A stretch of 64,000 nucleotides of DNA from Homoserinimonas sedimenticola (GCF_026094475.1 NZ_JAPELL010000001.1:2132326-2196325); one strand, 5' to 3'; positions 18,342 through 26,386 are shown, counted from the stretch's first letter. Translations and numbers: made by a program. Notes: generated by a model not told the origin, from the letters alone.

Positions 18342-18998
18342 TCAGCTGGCGAAGGCTGACACGACTCGTTCGACGGCGGCCGCATCGCCGCTGATCTGCA
18401 TCTGCTCGAGTGGGACCCCCTCGTACAGCACGCCCACCCAGGTCGATGAGTCGCCGCTGACGAGGGCCTGAGCATCCGGGGCGGGCCCCCGCACGATGGC
18501 GAGTTCCGTGGCCCACTGCAGCCGGTAGTCGTAGGGGCGGGCTGTGTCGTGGCGCTCGTCGTGGAGGCGAAGCTCCAGCACCGCTGGCGTCGTGAGGCCG
18601 GATCGGGGGGCCATCGTGAGCATCGACTGCACCGCGGCATCGGGGGTCAGGCCGGACTCGGCCGGATGCCACGTAGGCGAGGCCTGTGCCCAGCGCCCAA
18701 GCGATTCGAACACGGGTCGAAGTTGCTGGCCCCATGCGCTGACCTGGTAGGCCGTTGCGCGTGCCGGGGCGGGCAGCGTGGCCCGGTCGATGAGGCCCGC
18801 CGTCTCGAGTTCGCGAAGCCGCGAGGTGAGCACGGCCGGCGTCACGCCTCGCACTCCTTCCGCGAGCTCGTTGAAGCGTTTGGGGGCGAGCATCAGTTCA
18901 CGCAGGATCGGGTAGGTCCAGCGGTCGCCGATGAGTTCCATCGCGTGGGCGGTGGCGCAGCCGTCGCCGTGGTCGGTGTACGAGCGTTTTGTCGGCAT
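18342..18998 (-). CDS. HxlR-family transcription regulator
   Basis: The 218-residue product has an HxlR winged helix at the front (CATAHAMELIGDRWTYPILREL, RFNELAEGVRGVTPAVLTSRLRELE). An extra C-terminal domain of about 100 residues (LELRLHDERHDTARPYDYRLQW onward) resembles a small ligand-binding SCP2-type fold. It diverges from the hydrolase gene, with two identical palindromes between the start codons, so it most likely controls both genes. Confidence 0.9.
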   Translation of the reverse strand: MPTKRSYTDHGDGCATAHAMELIGDRWTYPILRELMLAPKRFNELAEGVRGVTPAVLTSRLRELETAGLIDRATLPAPARATAYQVSAWGQQLRPVFESLGRWAQASPTWHPAESGLTPDAAVQSMLTMAPRSGLTTPAVLELRLHDERHDTARPYDYRLQWATELAIVRGPAPDAQALVSGDSSTWVGVLYEGVPLEQMQISGDAAAVERVVSAFAS

Positions 18999-19019
18999 CC
19001 GTCCATTCTGCCACTTCTG

Positions 19020-19055
19020 CTATGGACAGCATAGCGAACACTATGTTAGACATAG
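19020..19055. promoter_or_regulatory. Double operator between the HxlR gene and the hydrolase gene
   Basis: Two copies of CTATG-N5-CATAG lie at 19020-19034 and 19041-19055, exactly 21 bp apart, so two dimers would bind the same DNA face. The second overlaps the likely -10 of the hydrolase gene (TAGACA 19047-19052, 6 bases before its ATG). HxlR repression of both directions is the simplest reading. Confidence 0.8.
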
Positions 19056-19058
19056 CAC

Positions 19059-19853
19059 ATGACTACCGCCGCTGCAAGAACTCAAGACTCCGGACTGATC
19101 ACCTCGGCCGATGGCGCCGAGATCGCGTGGAGCCGGACCGGGTCGGGCCCTGACCTCGTGATGGTGCACTGCGTCGCGGTGTCTCGCGCGACGACTCCCC
19201 AGCCGACGCTGCCGGCCGCGCTCGCCGAGCACTTCACGGTGTGGACCTATGATCGCCGGGGCACCGGGCAGAGTGGGAGCGTCGCTCCGTATGCCGTCGA
19301 GAGGGAGTTTGACGACCTCGCGGCCGTCATCGGCCTCGCCGAGGGTCGGCCCGTCACCGTGTATGGCTTCTCGTCGGGGGCGACGCTGGCGATGCTCGCC
19401 GCAGAGGCAGGATTGCCGATCGAGCGGTTGACGCTGCTGGAGCCGCCCCTGATGCCCGACGCCGACCCCGGGTTCGGGATGCGCACCGAGGCGCAGCGTC
19501 TCATCGAGGCCGACCTCGCGGCGGCCCGTCGCTGGTTCGATGTTGAGGTTGTCGGAGTGCCCGCGGAGGTGCTGGAGCAGCTGCCGCCGCACTCTCACGA
19601 GAGCCTGGAGAACACCCGCACGATCGTGCACGAGCTGACCTTCTTGCCTGGCACGCCCCCGGAGCGGTTCGCCGAGTTGGCCACCCCCACGCTGGTGCTG
19701 GCGTCGGATGCCACGGACCCGGGCATGCTCGAGGGCGTGCAGCGCCTGGCTGCCGTGAGCCCGGCGGTCACGTTGGTAGTTCTTCCCGGCGAGTGGCATG
19801 GCCTCGATGACACGACCCTCACCGACGCCATTCGGAGCTTCGTCATCGGCTGA
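19059..19853 (+). CDS. Alpha/beta hydrolase
   Basis: The 264-residue product has the fold's marks: an oxyanion region around MVHCVAVS, WTYDRRGTGQSG, the nucleophile elbow GFSSG (Ser about 107), an acidic residue in LVLASDATD and the final catalytic His in GEWHGL. It hydrolyses a small ester, amide or similar bond; the substrate is unknown. Its ATG is 3 bases after a putative operator, and the mRNA may be leaderless. The divergent HxlR regulator probably responds to its substrate. Confidence 0.9.
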   Translation: MTTAAARTQDSGLITSADGAEIAWSRTGSGPDLVMVHCVAVSRATTPQPTLPAALAEHFTVWTYDRRGTGQSGSVAPYAVEREFDDLAAVIGLAEGRPVTVYGFSSGATLAMLAAEAGLPIERLTLLEPPLMPDADPGFGMRTEAQRLIEADLAAARRWFDVEVVGVPAEVLEQLPPHSHESLENTRTIVHELTFLPGTPPERFAELATPTLVLASDATDPGMLEGVQRLAAVSPAVTLVVLPGEWHGLDDTTLTDAIRSFVIG

Positions 19854-19874
19854 CGCTTTTGGCGTCAGCCCGAG

Positions 19875-20387
19875 TCACCGGCGCTCGACGATGCCCCGGA
19901 TGAACCCGGCCTGCCCCACGTGCTGCAGGTCGTCGCCGATGACGCTGACGAGGCGCACGGCGAGGGTGACGGGCGGGACCCAGTTCTCGTCGACGATGCG
20001 TGCGAGGTCGTCGTCGCTGAGACCGCGCACGTAGTCGAGCGTCCTGGCCGCGACATCCTCGTGGTAGCCGATGAGCTCCTCGGCCGTGACGCCCTGCACC
20101 GCGGCGACCTCGTCGGGCGTCTGCCCGTAGCCGGTGGCGGATGCGTCGAAGGGGAGGCCGAAAGCATCCGCCCAGCCTTTGGTGGCCCAGATCTGCTCGG
20201 CGCCCATGACGTCGGCGATGTGGTCGTCTTGCACGCGGGTGAGGTGCCAGATGAGCCAGGCGATCGTGTTGGACTCGGCGTCGACTCGGTGGGTGAGTTG
20301 CTCGGGGGTGAGGCCGCCGGTGGTCTGGCGCACGGTCTCGCGGATGCGCTCGAAGTGGTCGGCGAGGAGGTCGGTGGCGGTAGACAT
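19875..20387 (-). CDS. DinB-like / DUF664 protein
   Basis: The 170-residue four-helix protein has the family pattern: His in the first helix (ADHFERIRETV), NTIAWLIWHLTRVQDDHI in the second and DDLQHVGQAGFIRG at the end. The three histidines would bind a metal. Related actinobacterial proteins are mycothiol- or bacillithiol-dependent transferases. The start at 20387 was chosen because the family begins there; the open frame runs much further upstream only as a shadow of glycerate kinase. Confidence 0.88.
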   Translation of the reverse strand: MSTATDLLADHFERIRETVRQTTGGLTPEQLTHRVDAESNTIAWLIWHLTRVQDDHIADVMGAEQIWATKGWADAFGLPFDASATGYGQTPDEVAAVQGVTAEELIGYHEDVAARTLDYVRGLSDDDLARIVDENWVPPVTLAVRLVSVIGDDLQHVGQAGFIRGIVERR

Positions 20388-20447
20388 GGGTCCACTCTGC
20401 GTCTGTTGGTGGCGGCGTGACACCCCTCGGCCACCCGCCGTTGAGAA

Positions 20448-20502
20448 GACACATATTCGTCTTCCGCCGCGCCGTTTCGGCTCCTGAAGACGAATATGCG
20501 TC
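20448..20502. repeat. Inverted repeat, GACGCATATTCGTCT family, copy 1
   Basis: A 17-bp arm (20448-20464) pairs with 20486-20502 with one mismatch around a 21-base loop. The same arm sequence recurs at 62010-62065. It lies between the divergent starts of the DinB-like gene and glycerate kinase. Confidence 0.85.
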
Positions 20503-20586
20503 CATTCATCAACGCCGCGACCGGATGCTTCACCCTCGCGAAACTCGGCCGGAACGAGCATCCGCGGCTCTGCGTAGGCTGGCGCC

Positions 20587-21720
20587 ATGCGCGTGGTCTT
20601 CGCTCCGGACTCCTTCAAGGGCACGGCCACGGCCGCCCAGGCTGCCGCGTGGCTGGCGGAGGGGTGGCGCTCGGTGCGGCCGGGCGACGAGCTGGTGCTG
20701 CTGCCGATGGCCGACGGCGGTGAGGGCACGCTGGACGCGGTGCGCGGCGCGGTTCCGGATGCTCGGCGCATGCCGGTCACGGCGACGGGCCCCGACGACC
20801 GCCCCGTCGACACGGAGTGGCTGCTGCTGCCGGACGGCTCGGGCGTGGTCGAGCTGGCGGGGGCGAGCGGCATCCTGCTGCTCGATGAGCTCCGGCCGAC
20901 GTCCGCCCACACGGTGGGGCTCGGCGAGGCGCTCGCGGCAGCGCTCGACTTCGGGGTGACGCGGCTGTTCGTGGCGATCGGTGGGAGCGCGTCGAGCGAC
21001 GGTGGGGCCGGTCTTCTGTCGGCGCTCGGTGCCGTGCTCGTGGATGCGTCGGGCATGCCGGTGCGGCGGGGCAACGAGGGGCTCGGGGGTGTGGCATCCG
21101 TGGACCTGTCGGGGCTGCGCCCGCCGCCGTCGGGCGGGGTGGTCGTCTGGAGTGACGTCAGCAACCCGCTGCTCGGTTCGGAGGGGGCTGTGGCGGTGTT
21201 CGGCGCGCAGAAGGGTGTGACGCCTGAGCTGGCGCCGGCGATGGAGGGCAACCTCGCGCGGTTCGCCGATCTTGTCGAGCCGGCCGTCGGAACACGGCTG
21301 CGGGATGCTGCGGGCGCGGGCGCTGCGGGAGGCACCGGGTTCGGGCTGCTCGCGTGGGGCGCAACCCTCGTCAGCGGAAGCCGCTCCATCGCGCACCTGA
21401 TCGGGCTGCCGTCTGCGGTCGCGTCGGCCGACCTCGTGGTGACGGGCGAGGGGCGGTTCGACGCGCAGTCGGCGCGGGGGAAGGTTGTCACGGCGGTGGC
21501 GGAGATCGCGAGGGAGGTGCCGGTGGCGCTTGTGGCTGGGTCAATCTCTGGCTCGGTCGGCGGCTTTGCTCACCAGGTCTCGTTGTCGGCGCTCGCCGGA
21601 TCGTCGGCTGGCCCTATGGCGGACTCCGAGCGGTGGCTCCGTTCCGCGGGCGCGGAGTTGGCGCAAGACTGGCGACGCGGTCAGGCGCGTTCGCTAGACT
21701 CGATGCGTTCGCCTCTGTAG
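20587..21720 (+). CDS. glxK: Glycerate kinase
   Basis: The 377-residue product belongs to the GK-I family: FAPDSFKGTATA at the front, PMADGGEGTLDA, the IGGSASSDGGAG loop, and GAGAAGGTGFGLLA with ADLVVTGEGRFD near the end. It phosphorylates glycerate with ATP, feeding glycolate or serine breakdown into glycolysis. A TAGGCT -10 box ends 6 bases before the ATG, so the mRNA is probably leaderless. Its last 10 bases, including the stop codon, lie inside the tRNA-Arg gene. Confidence 0.95.
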   Translation: MRVVFAPDSFKGTATAAQAAAWLAEGWRSVRPGDELVLLPMADGGEGTLDAVRGAVPDARRMPVTATGPDDRPVDTEWLLLPDGSGVVELAGASGILLLDELRPTSAHTVGLGEALAAALDFGVTRLFVAIGGSASSDGGAGLLSALGAVLVDASGMPVRRGNEGLGGVASVDLSGLRPPPSGGVVVWSDVSNPLLGSEGAVAVFGAQKGVTPELAPAMEGNLARFADLVEPAVGTRLRDAAGAGAAGGTGFGLLAWGATLVSGSRSIAHLIGLPSAVASADLVVTGEGRFDAQSARGKVVTAVAEIAREVPVALVAGSISGSVGGFAHQVSLSALAGSSAGPMADSERWLRSAGAELAQDWRRGQARSLDSMRSPL

Positions 21721-21782
21721 CTCAATGGAAGAGCACCTCCGTCCTAAGGAGTTGGTTGGGAGTTCGAGTCTCTCCAGGGGCA
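21711..21782 (+). tRNA. tRNA-Arg, anticodon CCU
   Basis: The 72-base cloverleaf folds with acceptor stem GCCTCTG/CAGGGGC (one G-U), D stem GCTC/GAGC, anticodon loop GTCCTAA with anticodon CCT at 21743-21745, and T loop TTCGAGT. CCA is not fully encoded. The outermost anticodon-stem pair is a C-T mismatch. A TAGACT -10-like box at 21695-21700 lies inside the glycerate kinase gene. It reads the rare AGG codon. Confidence 0.93.
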
Positions 21783-21953
21783 CCGTTCGGAATATCGGGT
21801 TCGCGTGAGGTCCAGCGTGGGGATGCTGTCGAAGTGCTCTCCGTCGCCCCGATCTCCGGCGTGTACGACAAGGTCACCAAGGCGCAGGCCAACGACGTCG
21901 CGGCCGAGATGACCTACCGCCTGGGTGTGCTTCTCGGCGAAGCCGCCGACTAG
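21783..21953 (+). pseudogene. Orphan C-terminal gene fragment after tRNA-Arg
   Basis: An open frame runs out of the tRNA to TAG 21951-21953 and encodes about 50 plausible residues (for example GVYDKVTKAQANDVAAEMTY). There is no start codon with a ribosome site; the best is GTG 21834, giving 39 residues. It looks like the tail of a longer protein cut off at the tRNA, as left by integration or deletion. The parent protein was not recognised. It could also be non-coding. Confidence 0.4.
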
Positions 21954-21969
21954 CGGCATACTCGGTGCC

Positions 21970-22173
21970 GTGACGGGAGCGCCGAGCGGATTCGAGTACT
22001 CCATCGTCGGCGGGTCTGTGGAGATACGTCACCACGGTCGCCGCGCGGTGGTGCTCCGCGGTGCCGCGGCCGAGAAGTTCCTCGCGGATGTCGAGCGCCG
22101 CGATCCCCAGCAGGTCATGGCGCGCGCGACAGGCAACTACAAGCGGGGCAACGAGCGCAGGGCGGGGCGGTAG
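21970..22173 (+). CDS. Conserved small basic protein
   Basis: The 67-residue product (FEYSIVGGSVEIRHHGRRAVVLRG, in part) looks like a small beta-rich fold with a helical end and a basic tail (YKRGNERR). Similar short proteins occur in other actinobacteria without known function. The GTG at 21970 is preferred because a CATACT -10 box ends 7 bases before it (leaderless start). It is not related to the HEPN/MNT module downstream. Confidence 0.65.
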   Translation: MTGAPSGFEYSIVGGSVEIRHHGRRAVVLRGAAAEKFLADVERRDPQQVMARATGNYKRGNERRAGR

Positions 22174-22238
22174 CGTCGTTTGCCACGCGCGCCGGAGCAT
22201 CTGAACGGGCCCCTCGACCCGCGCGGGATGGCAAACGC

Positions 22239-22817
22239 CTAGAAGGCGCGTTCGATCGACAGAACGGTCTCTGTGCACATCGTTCGTAGGGCACTCGGGA
22301 CTGGATCGGAGTGATCCGGGTATCTGGCTCCTGCGCTGTTGATGCGAACGGGGTTGAGGCCTCCGCTTCGGGTGACCGCCCTATAGGTTTCCGGCAGGTT
22401 GGGGTCTACATGTGCCCCGCCGTCGAAGTTTGCGGCGTGCAGAACGAACCAAGAGCGGTCGATCGGGGCGTTGTCGAAGTCGAACAGCGGGCTGCGCCAC
22501 CACTGGGCGAATGTACATTCAGACGTCGGAACCCCCGAAACGTGCTTGTACCCGGGCTCGCTTGCGCTGTCCACCCACGGGGGCCCGGCGAATCGCCCCT
22601 GCTCTAAGGGCACTGCAGAGAGCCATGTCATGCGATCTCGCAATCCAAGCTGCGTGAGCAAACTCCTGGACACGGCTGTGTCGTGCACGAGCGTACGGAT
22701 GCCCACCGCTATGCGCTTCGACTCCGAAACGACCCCAGAGTCGAAACTGATTGCAGAGGCTCTCATCCACTCGATTTGCTCGCTGAGGCGCTCCATGAGC
22801 TCGCGTTTGGGCCGCAT
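22239..22817 (-). CDS. Hypothetical protein (orphan, lower GC)
   Basis: The 192-residue product has no recognised domain. It has a motif FVLHAANFDGGAHVDPNLPE and a Trp pair (FAQWWRSPLFDF). Hypothetical proteins with a similar GGAHVD motif occur sporadically in bacteria. Base composition is visibly lower in GC than the neighbours, and the gene lies in the short region after tRNA-Arg, so it may be acquired. No signal peptide or membrane segment is present. The start may be 22817 or the Met seven residues further in. Confidence 0.65.
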   Translation of the reverse strand: MRPKRELMERLSEQIEWMRASAISFDSGVVSESKRIAVGIRTLVHDTAVSRSLLTQLGLRDRMTWLSAVPLEQGRFAGPPWVDSASEPGYKHVSGVPTSECTFAQWWRSPLFDFDNAPIDRSWFVLHAANFDGGAHVDPNLPETYRAVTRSGGLNPVRINSAGARYPDHSDPVPSALRTMCTETVLSIERAF

Positions 22818-22944
22818 CTGCGCAGACTAGCGGTCATCCGAATGGATGCACGCAAGGGAGAACATTGGCGGCAAACGGAGCGTGTGTTGATTCGCCGGCC
22901 GCTCGTGTTGCAGCCACGAGCCGCGAAATCCAGCTTCTCGCTGG

Positions 22945-23175
22945 CTAGCGCCTGCTCAGGCTCGCCTGCCACCGCCGATACTCACGTGTGAAGAGAGCGC
23001 CGGCGACAGCCACGACGCCGAAGTCGTCGACAAATCCCAGCGGGCCGAGGATGAGTTCCGGGATCGCGTCAATCGGCGAGATGGCGTAAATGACGGCGGC
23101 AGCAGCGGCGAACCACGTAGTGGGAGCGATGCGGTGTTCGCCGCTCTTGACCGCGCCGAGAAACCTCCAGAACAT
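22945..23175 (-). CDS. DUF1232 (YkvA-like) membrane protein
   Basis: The 76-residue product has the DUF1232 signature YAISPIDAIPELILGPLGFVDD, with one or two membrane helices. Function is unknown across the family. It diverges from the toxin-antitoxin operon, sharing a short intergenic region that contains the palindrome at 23204. Confidence 0.88.
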   Translation of the reverse strand: MFWRFLGAVKSGEHRIAPTTWFAAAAAVIYAISPIDAIPELILGPLGFVDDFGVVAVAGALFTREYRRWQASLSRR

Positions 23176-23203
23176 GCACTAAGTGTGACGCATCGCCGAA
23201 GGT

Positions 23204-23220
23204 GATAGCGCCGCGCTATC
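23204..23220. promoter_or_regulatory. Palindromic operator of the HEPN/MNT operon
   Basis: GATAGCG-CCG-CGCTATC is a perfect 7+3+7 palindrome. It overlaps a -10 box (TATCAT, 23217-23222) that ends 6 bases before the antitoxin ATG. The encoded antitoxin has an XRE DNA-binding domain, so autoregulation is likely. Confidence 0.75.
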
Positions 23221-23228
23221 ATTCCGAC

Positions 23229-23690
23229 ATGGCTGCAACGGAGGTTGGCAGGGTGCTGCGCCAGCGTCGGCACGAGGCTGGGCTGTCCCAGCGGCAGCTT
23301 GCCGTGCGGTCCGGCGTGCCCCAGCCCAACATCGCCGCGTATGAGAGCGGTCGACGCACGCCTTCGGCCGAGACTCTCACGCGGCTTGAAGAGGCACTGA
23401 GCGTCCCCACCCTCGCGCGGCTCCATGCGGCCCGGGATTCCATCATCGAAGCGGCTGCGCAACGTCGGTTGAGCGAGGTCCGAGTCTTCGGATCGGTCGC
23501 GCGCGGGGCGGCGGGCGCGGGGTCGGACGTGGACCTGCTCGTGCACCCCGAGCCTGAAGCATCCGTCTTCGACCTCGCCGGTTTCATGGCCGAGGTCGAA
23601 GAGCTGCTGGGCGTGGCTGTTGATGTGGTCTCCGATAGGGGAACCGGCCCGACCATGGATCGCATCCGCGGTGAGGCTGTGCCCCTGTGA
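23229..23690 (+). CDS. XRE-MNT nucleotidyltransferase antitoxin (MntA-like)
   Basis: The 153-residue product fuses an XRE helix-turn-helix (about 8-60: LRQRRHEAGLSQRQLA, PQPNIAAYESGRRTP) to a minimal nucleotidyltransferase domain (80-153). The catalytic motif GS-X10-DXD is complete: Gly88-Ser89 and Asp100-Val-Asp102. In MntA/HepT (type VII) modules this enzyme adds AMP to the HEPN toxin and silences it. Its stop overlaps the HEPN gene start by 4 bases. The added DNA-binding domain is unlike the classical MntA and points to operator binding. Confidence 0.88.
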   Translation: MAATEVGRVLRQRRHEAGLSQRQLAVRSGVPQPNIAAYESGRRTPSAETLTRLEEALSVPTLARLHAARDSIIEAAAQRRLSEVRVFGSVARGAAGAGSDVDLLVHPEPEASVFDLAGFMAEVEELLGVAVDVVSDRGTGPTMDRIRGEAVPL

Positions 23691-24022
23691 GCCACGAGGT
23701 GGATCGCACGCGGGCGATCCTCGCGGATATTGCGCGGTTCGCTGTGACTGCGAGGCGCGTCGTCGCCCGGGGGCACGAGCGCTTCATCGACCCGGAGGAT
23801 GACGACCAGCGCCGAATCGCGCGATCACTCGTGGTTGACCTGTCGGCTGCCGCCGATCGGCTGCCCGAGTCTTTTCGTGCCGCACACCCGGAGATCGACT
23901 GGCGTGGCATCCGGGCCGTTCGCAACTTCATCGCCCATGACTATGACGGCACCGACGAGGAGATCCTGTGGCAGGCGATCGCGGTGCAGTTCCCGGTGAT
24001 CGTGGCTGCGCTCATCGAGTGA
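23687..24022 (+). CDS. HEPN-domain toxin (HepT-like, DUF86)
   Basis: The 111-residue helical protein has the HEPN active motif RX4HXY complete: Arg79, His84 and Tyr86 in RNFIAHDY. HepT toxins cut RNA, and Tyr of this motif is the site modified by MntA. GTG start in the sequence GTGA overlaps the antitoxin stop, so the two are co-translated. The gene family is established; toxicity here is inferred. Confidence 0.88.
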   Translation: MSHEVDRTRAILADIARFAVTARRVVARGHERFIDPEDDDQRRIARSLVVDLSAAADRLPESFRAAHPEIDWRGIRAVRNFIAHDYDGTDEEILWQAIAVQFPVIVAALIE

Positions 24023-24101
24023 GCGAACCAGCCCGCCGAATGGACAGCTGCCCTGCGAGCTCGTGGTGGCACATCCCGCTGTGCCCGGGCATACTGCCCG
24101 C

Positions 24102-24338
24102 ATGGACTGGTTGGTCGCTGCTGCCATCATCGGTGGCATGGGCGCGGTCATGTGGGCGCTCGCCATGCTGGGCCGGTGGTTGCGTCGGCGCGGCACGGCA
24201 GGCGCGGCAATCGCGTCAGCGATGGCGACCTACAACGAACTCCATCTTTCGAGCGACCACCGCTCATTCGCGGAGATGAAGGCCGAAGACGAGCGGCGAA
24301 CTCCGGATGTCGCGCCCGACCCCCTGCGCAGGCGATGA
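24102..24338 (+). CDS. Small single-pass membrane protein
   Basis: The 78-residue product has one membrane helix (about 3-22) followed by a basic RWLRRRG segment and a hydrophilic tail. No family was recognised. A CATACT -10 box ends 6 bases before the ATG, so the transcript is probably leaderless. Its stop overlaps the next start (ATGA), indicating co-translation with the FAD monooxygenase. Confidence 0.65.
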   Translation: MDWLVAAAIIGGMGAVMWALAMLGRWLRRRGTAGAAIASAMATYNELHLSSDHRSFAEMKAEDERRTPDVAPDPLRRR

Positions 24339-25474
24339 CGTCCATGCGCGTCCTGATCGCCGGCGCCGGCATTGCCGGCCTCACCGCCGCCGCTCTGCTC
24401 GGTAGGCAGGGCCACGAGGTGCTCGTGGTCGAGCGAGGGGCGGATGCCGCAGCATCCGACGCCGGCTACGCGCTTGCCCTCTGGCCGCACGGCACCCGCG
24501 TGCTGCACTCGGTGGGCGTCTACGAGCAGCTGGTGGCTCGCAGCGCGGCGATGGAGCGGTACACGGCGGGTCGGAGCGACGGCCGGGTGCTCTCGTCGTC
24601 GACGATTCCGCCCGAGGTGACGGAGTTCGGGCACCTGGGGCTCATCCCGCGCGGGGAACTCATCGCGCTGTTGCGGGACGCCGCGTCGGCAGCAGACATC
24701 CGGTACGGCCGCCGTGTGGTCGCAGCGCAGCAGGCCGCCGACCACGTCGAGGTGCAGCTCGATGACGGCAGGGTCGAGAAGGGGGATGTGCTGATCGGCG
24801 CTGACGGAATCGGCTCGGCAGTGCGGTTTGCGGTCGCCGGGCAGGCCCCCCGTTTCGACACGGGCTGGGCGTGCCTGGTGTGGTGGGCGGATGCCGCGCT
24901 CGTCGACCAGGGCGAGGTCACCGAGCGTTGGGCGCCCGGCAGCTTTCTCGGCACCTACCCGTGCCGCGACCGGCTCTGCGTCATTGCGGGCGCACCCAAG
25001 GAGCGCTTCCGCCACCGGGAACGGAACGCGGATGCCGCGGCCGAACTTCTTCGCGCGTACGGGCTCACCGACCCCCGCTGGTCGCCACAGCTCGATGACG
25101 CTCCCACGCTCTGGCCGATGTCTGACGTGCGCGCGCCGCGGTGGGTGTCGGGTCGAATCGCCCTCGTGGGGGACGCCGCCGCCGGGTTCCTCCCCACGGC
25201 GGGAGTCGGGGCATCCATGGCGCTCGAATCGGCGGCAGCGCTCGCCGATGAGCTGTCGCGGACCGACGCCGCATCGGCTCCCAAGTCGCTCGCCCTGTAT
25301 GAGCGCCGCCGGCGCGACCGCACCGAGAGTGCGCAGACGCTCTCCCGACGCCTCGCCCGTGTGACGTTCGTGCGGTCGCGCCCCGTCGCGGCCGTGCGAG
25401 ACCTGATTCTCGCCCGCAGCAGCATCCAGAGCCTCGTCGGGCCGCTGTTGCGCGACCTCGAGCGCCCGATCTGA
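24335..25474 (+). CDS. FAD-dependent monooxygenase
   Basis: The 379-residue product has the flavoprotein hydroxylase marks: GAGIAGLTAAALL for the FAD ADP part (about 9-21), GADGIGSAVR (DG motif) in the middle and ALVGDAAAGFLPTAGVGA near residue 290 for the second FAD motif. It would hydroxylate an aromatic or similar substrate using NAD(P)H and oxygen; the substrate is unknown. The ATG at 24335 overlaps the preceding stop; a second ATG three codons later is possible. Confidence 0.9.
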   Translation: MTSMRVLIAGAGIAGLTAAALLGRQGHEVLVVERGADAAASDAGYALALWPHGTRVLHSVGVYEQLVARSAAMERYTAGRSDGRVLSSSTIPPEVTEFGHLGLIPRGELIALLRDAASAADIRYGRRVVAAQQAADHVEVQLDDGRVEKGDVLIGADGIGSAVRFAVAGQAPRFDTGWACLVWWADAALVDQGEVTERWAPGSFLGTYPCRDRLCVIAGAPKERFRHRERNADAAAELLRAYGLTDPRWSPQLDDAPTLWPMSDVRAPRWVSGRIALVGDAAAGFLPTAGVGASMALESAAALADELSRTDAASAPKSLALYERRRRDRTESAQTLSRRLARVTFVRSRPVAAVRDLILARSSIQSLVGPLLRDLERPI

Positions 25475-25513
25475 GCCTTGTCGCGCCCCGGGTTCGGCTG
25501 CCATGGTGGGCCC

Positions 25514-26362
25514 ATGGATGACGACGTCGAGCTGCTGCTCTCCGGGCCTCGCGGGCGTCGGCTCTGCCTCCGACTGGCGGGCAGCGATCCGGATGTCGCG
25601 AGCACTCTGTTCTCGCTCGCGCAGGAGATGGATCCGAGCAGGGGATCGTCGCGTCGCTATGTCGCCTTCGTCTCGTCCGGCCCGGCCTCTCCGCCGGAGC
25701 CGCCCCCGACCCTCGCTGTGCTGGTCGAGCAGATCCGCTCCCTTCACCGGCCGACGATCACCCGCGCCACCCTGAAGGAGGCGCTCGAGGAGGCCGTCTG
25801 GTCGGCCATGTACTGGCAGCCGCCCTACGGCGAGGATGTTGTCGCCGAGCAGCCGGAGGTGCGCGACGCCCTGCGACCCATCGCCCGCGCGGTCATGTCG
25901 TCGCGGGAGGTGCAGTGGTGGCGGCATCCGGTGCAGAGCGAGCAGTGGGTGATCGACTGGAGCTCGCCCGAGTTCCCCTGGTCCTTGCCGCAGGATGCCG
26001 CGCAGGAGCTTGCCCGCTGGGGTGAGGCCGTGCGGGCCGAGGAGGCCCGAATCGCGGTGGAGGACCCGCACGCCCGCGTCTCGGGGGCGTGGTGGTCGAC
26101 CACGACGGTCACCCCGACGACGGTGGGATGGATTCCAGACGCGCTCGACCTGGTCGAGGATGCGCTCAACTGGGAACAGGCGCGCGTCATACCGGTGCGC
26201 GCCGAGGGTCGGGTGCTCGAGGTGGATGCCGACACGGCCACCATCATCGCGGGCTGGTCGCCCGACACGACCATCTGGTTGCGGGATGTTGCCTACGACC
26301 TCGATGACGCGGAAGAGTGGATGCTCGAACCGCAGCCCCGCGTCTGGTCACGCCGAACGTAG
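25514..26362 (+). CDS. Conserved hypothetical protein, Trp-rich
   Basis: The 282-residue product has many Trp residues (VQWWRHPVQSEQWVIDW, GAWWSTTTV) and an acidic end (DDAEEWMLEP). It has no signal peptide, membrane segment or known catalytic motif. Similar proteins appear in a few other actinobacteria, without function. It is followed by a terminator shared with the convergent Ltp-type gene. The ATG at 25514 has no clear ribosome site. Confidence 0.7.
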   Translation: MDDDVELLLSGPRGRRLCLRLAGSDPDVASTLFSLAQEMDPSRGSSRRYVAFVSSGPASPPEPPPTLAVLVEQIRSLHRPTITRATLKEALEEAVWSAMYWQPPYGEDVVAEQPEVRDALRPIARAVMSSREVQWWRHPVQSEQWVIDWSSPEFPWSLPQDAAQELARWGEAVRAEEARIAVEDPHARVSGAWWSTTTVTPTTVGWIPDALDLVEDALNWEQARVIPVRAEGRVLEVDADTATIIAGWSPDTTIWLRDVAYDLDDAEEWMLEPQPRVWSRRT

Positions 26363-26386
26363 GGATACGCGCCAGCGCCTTAAACG

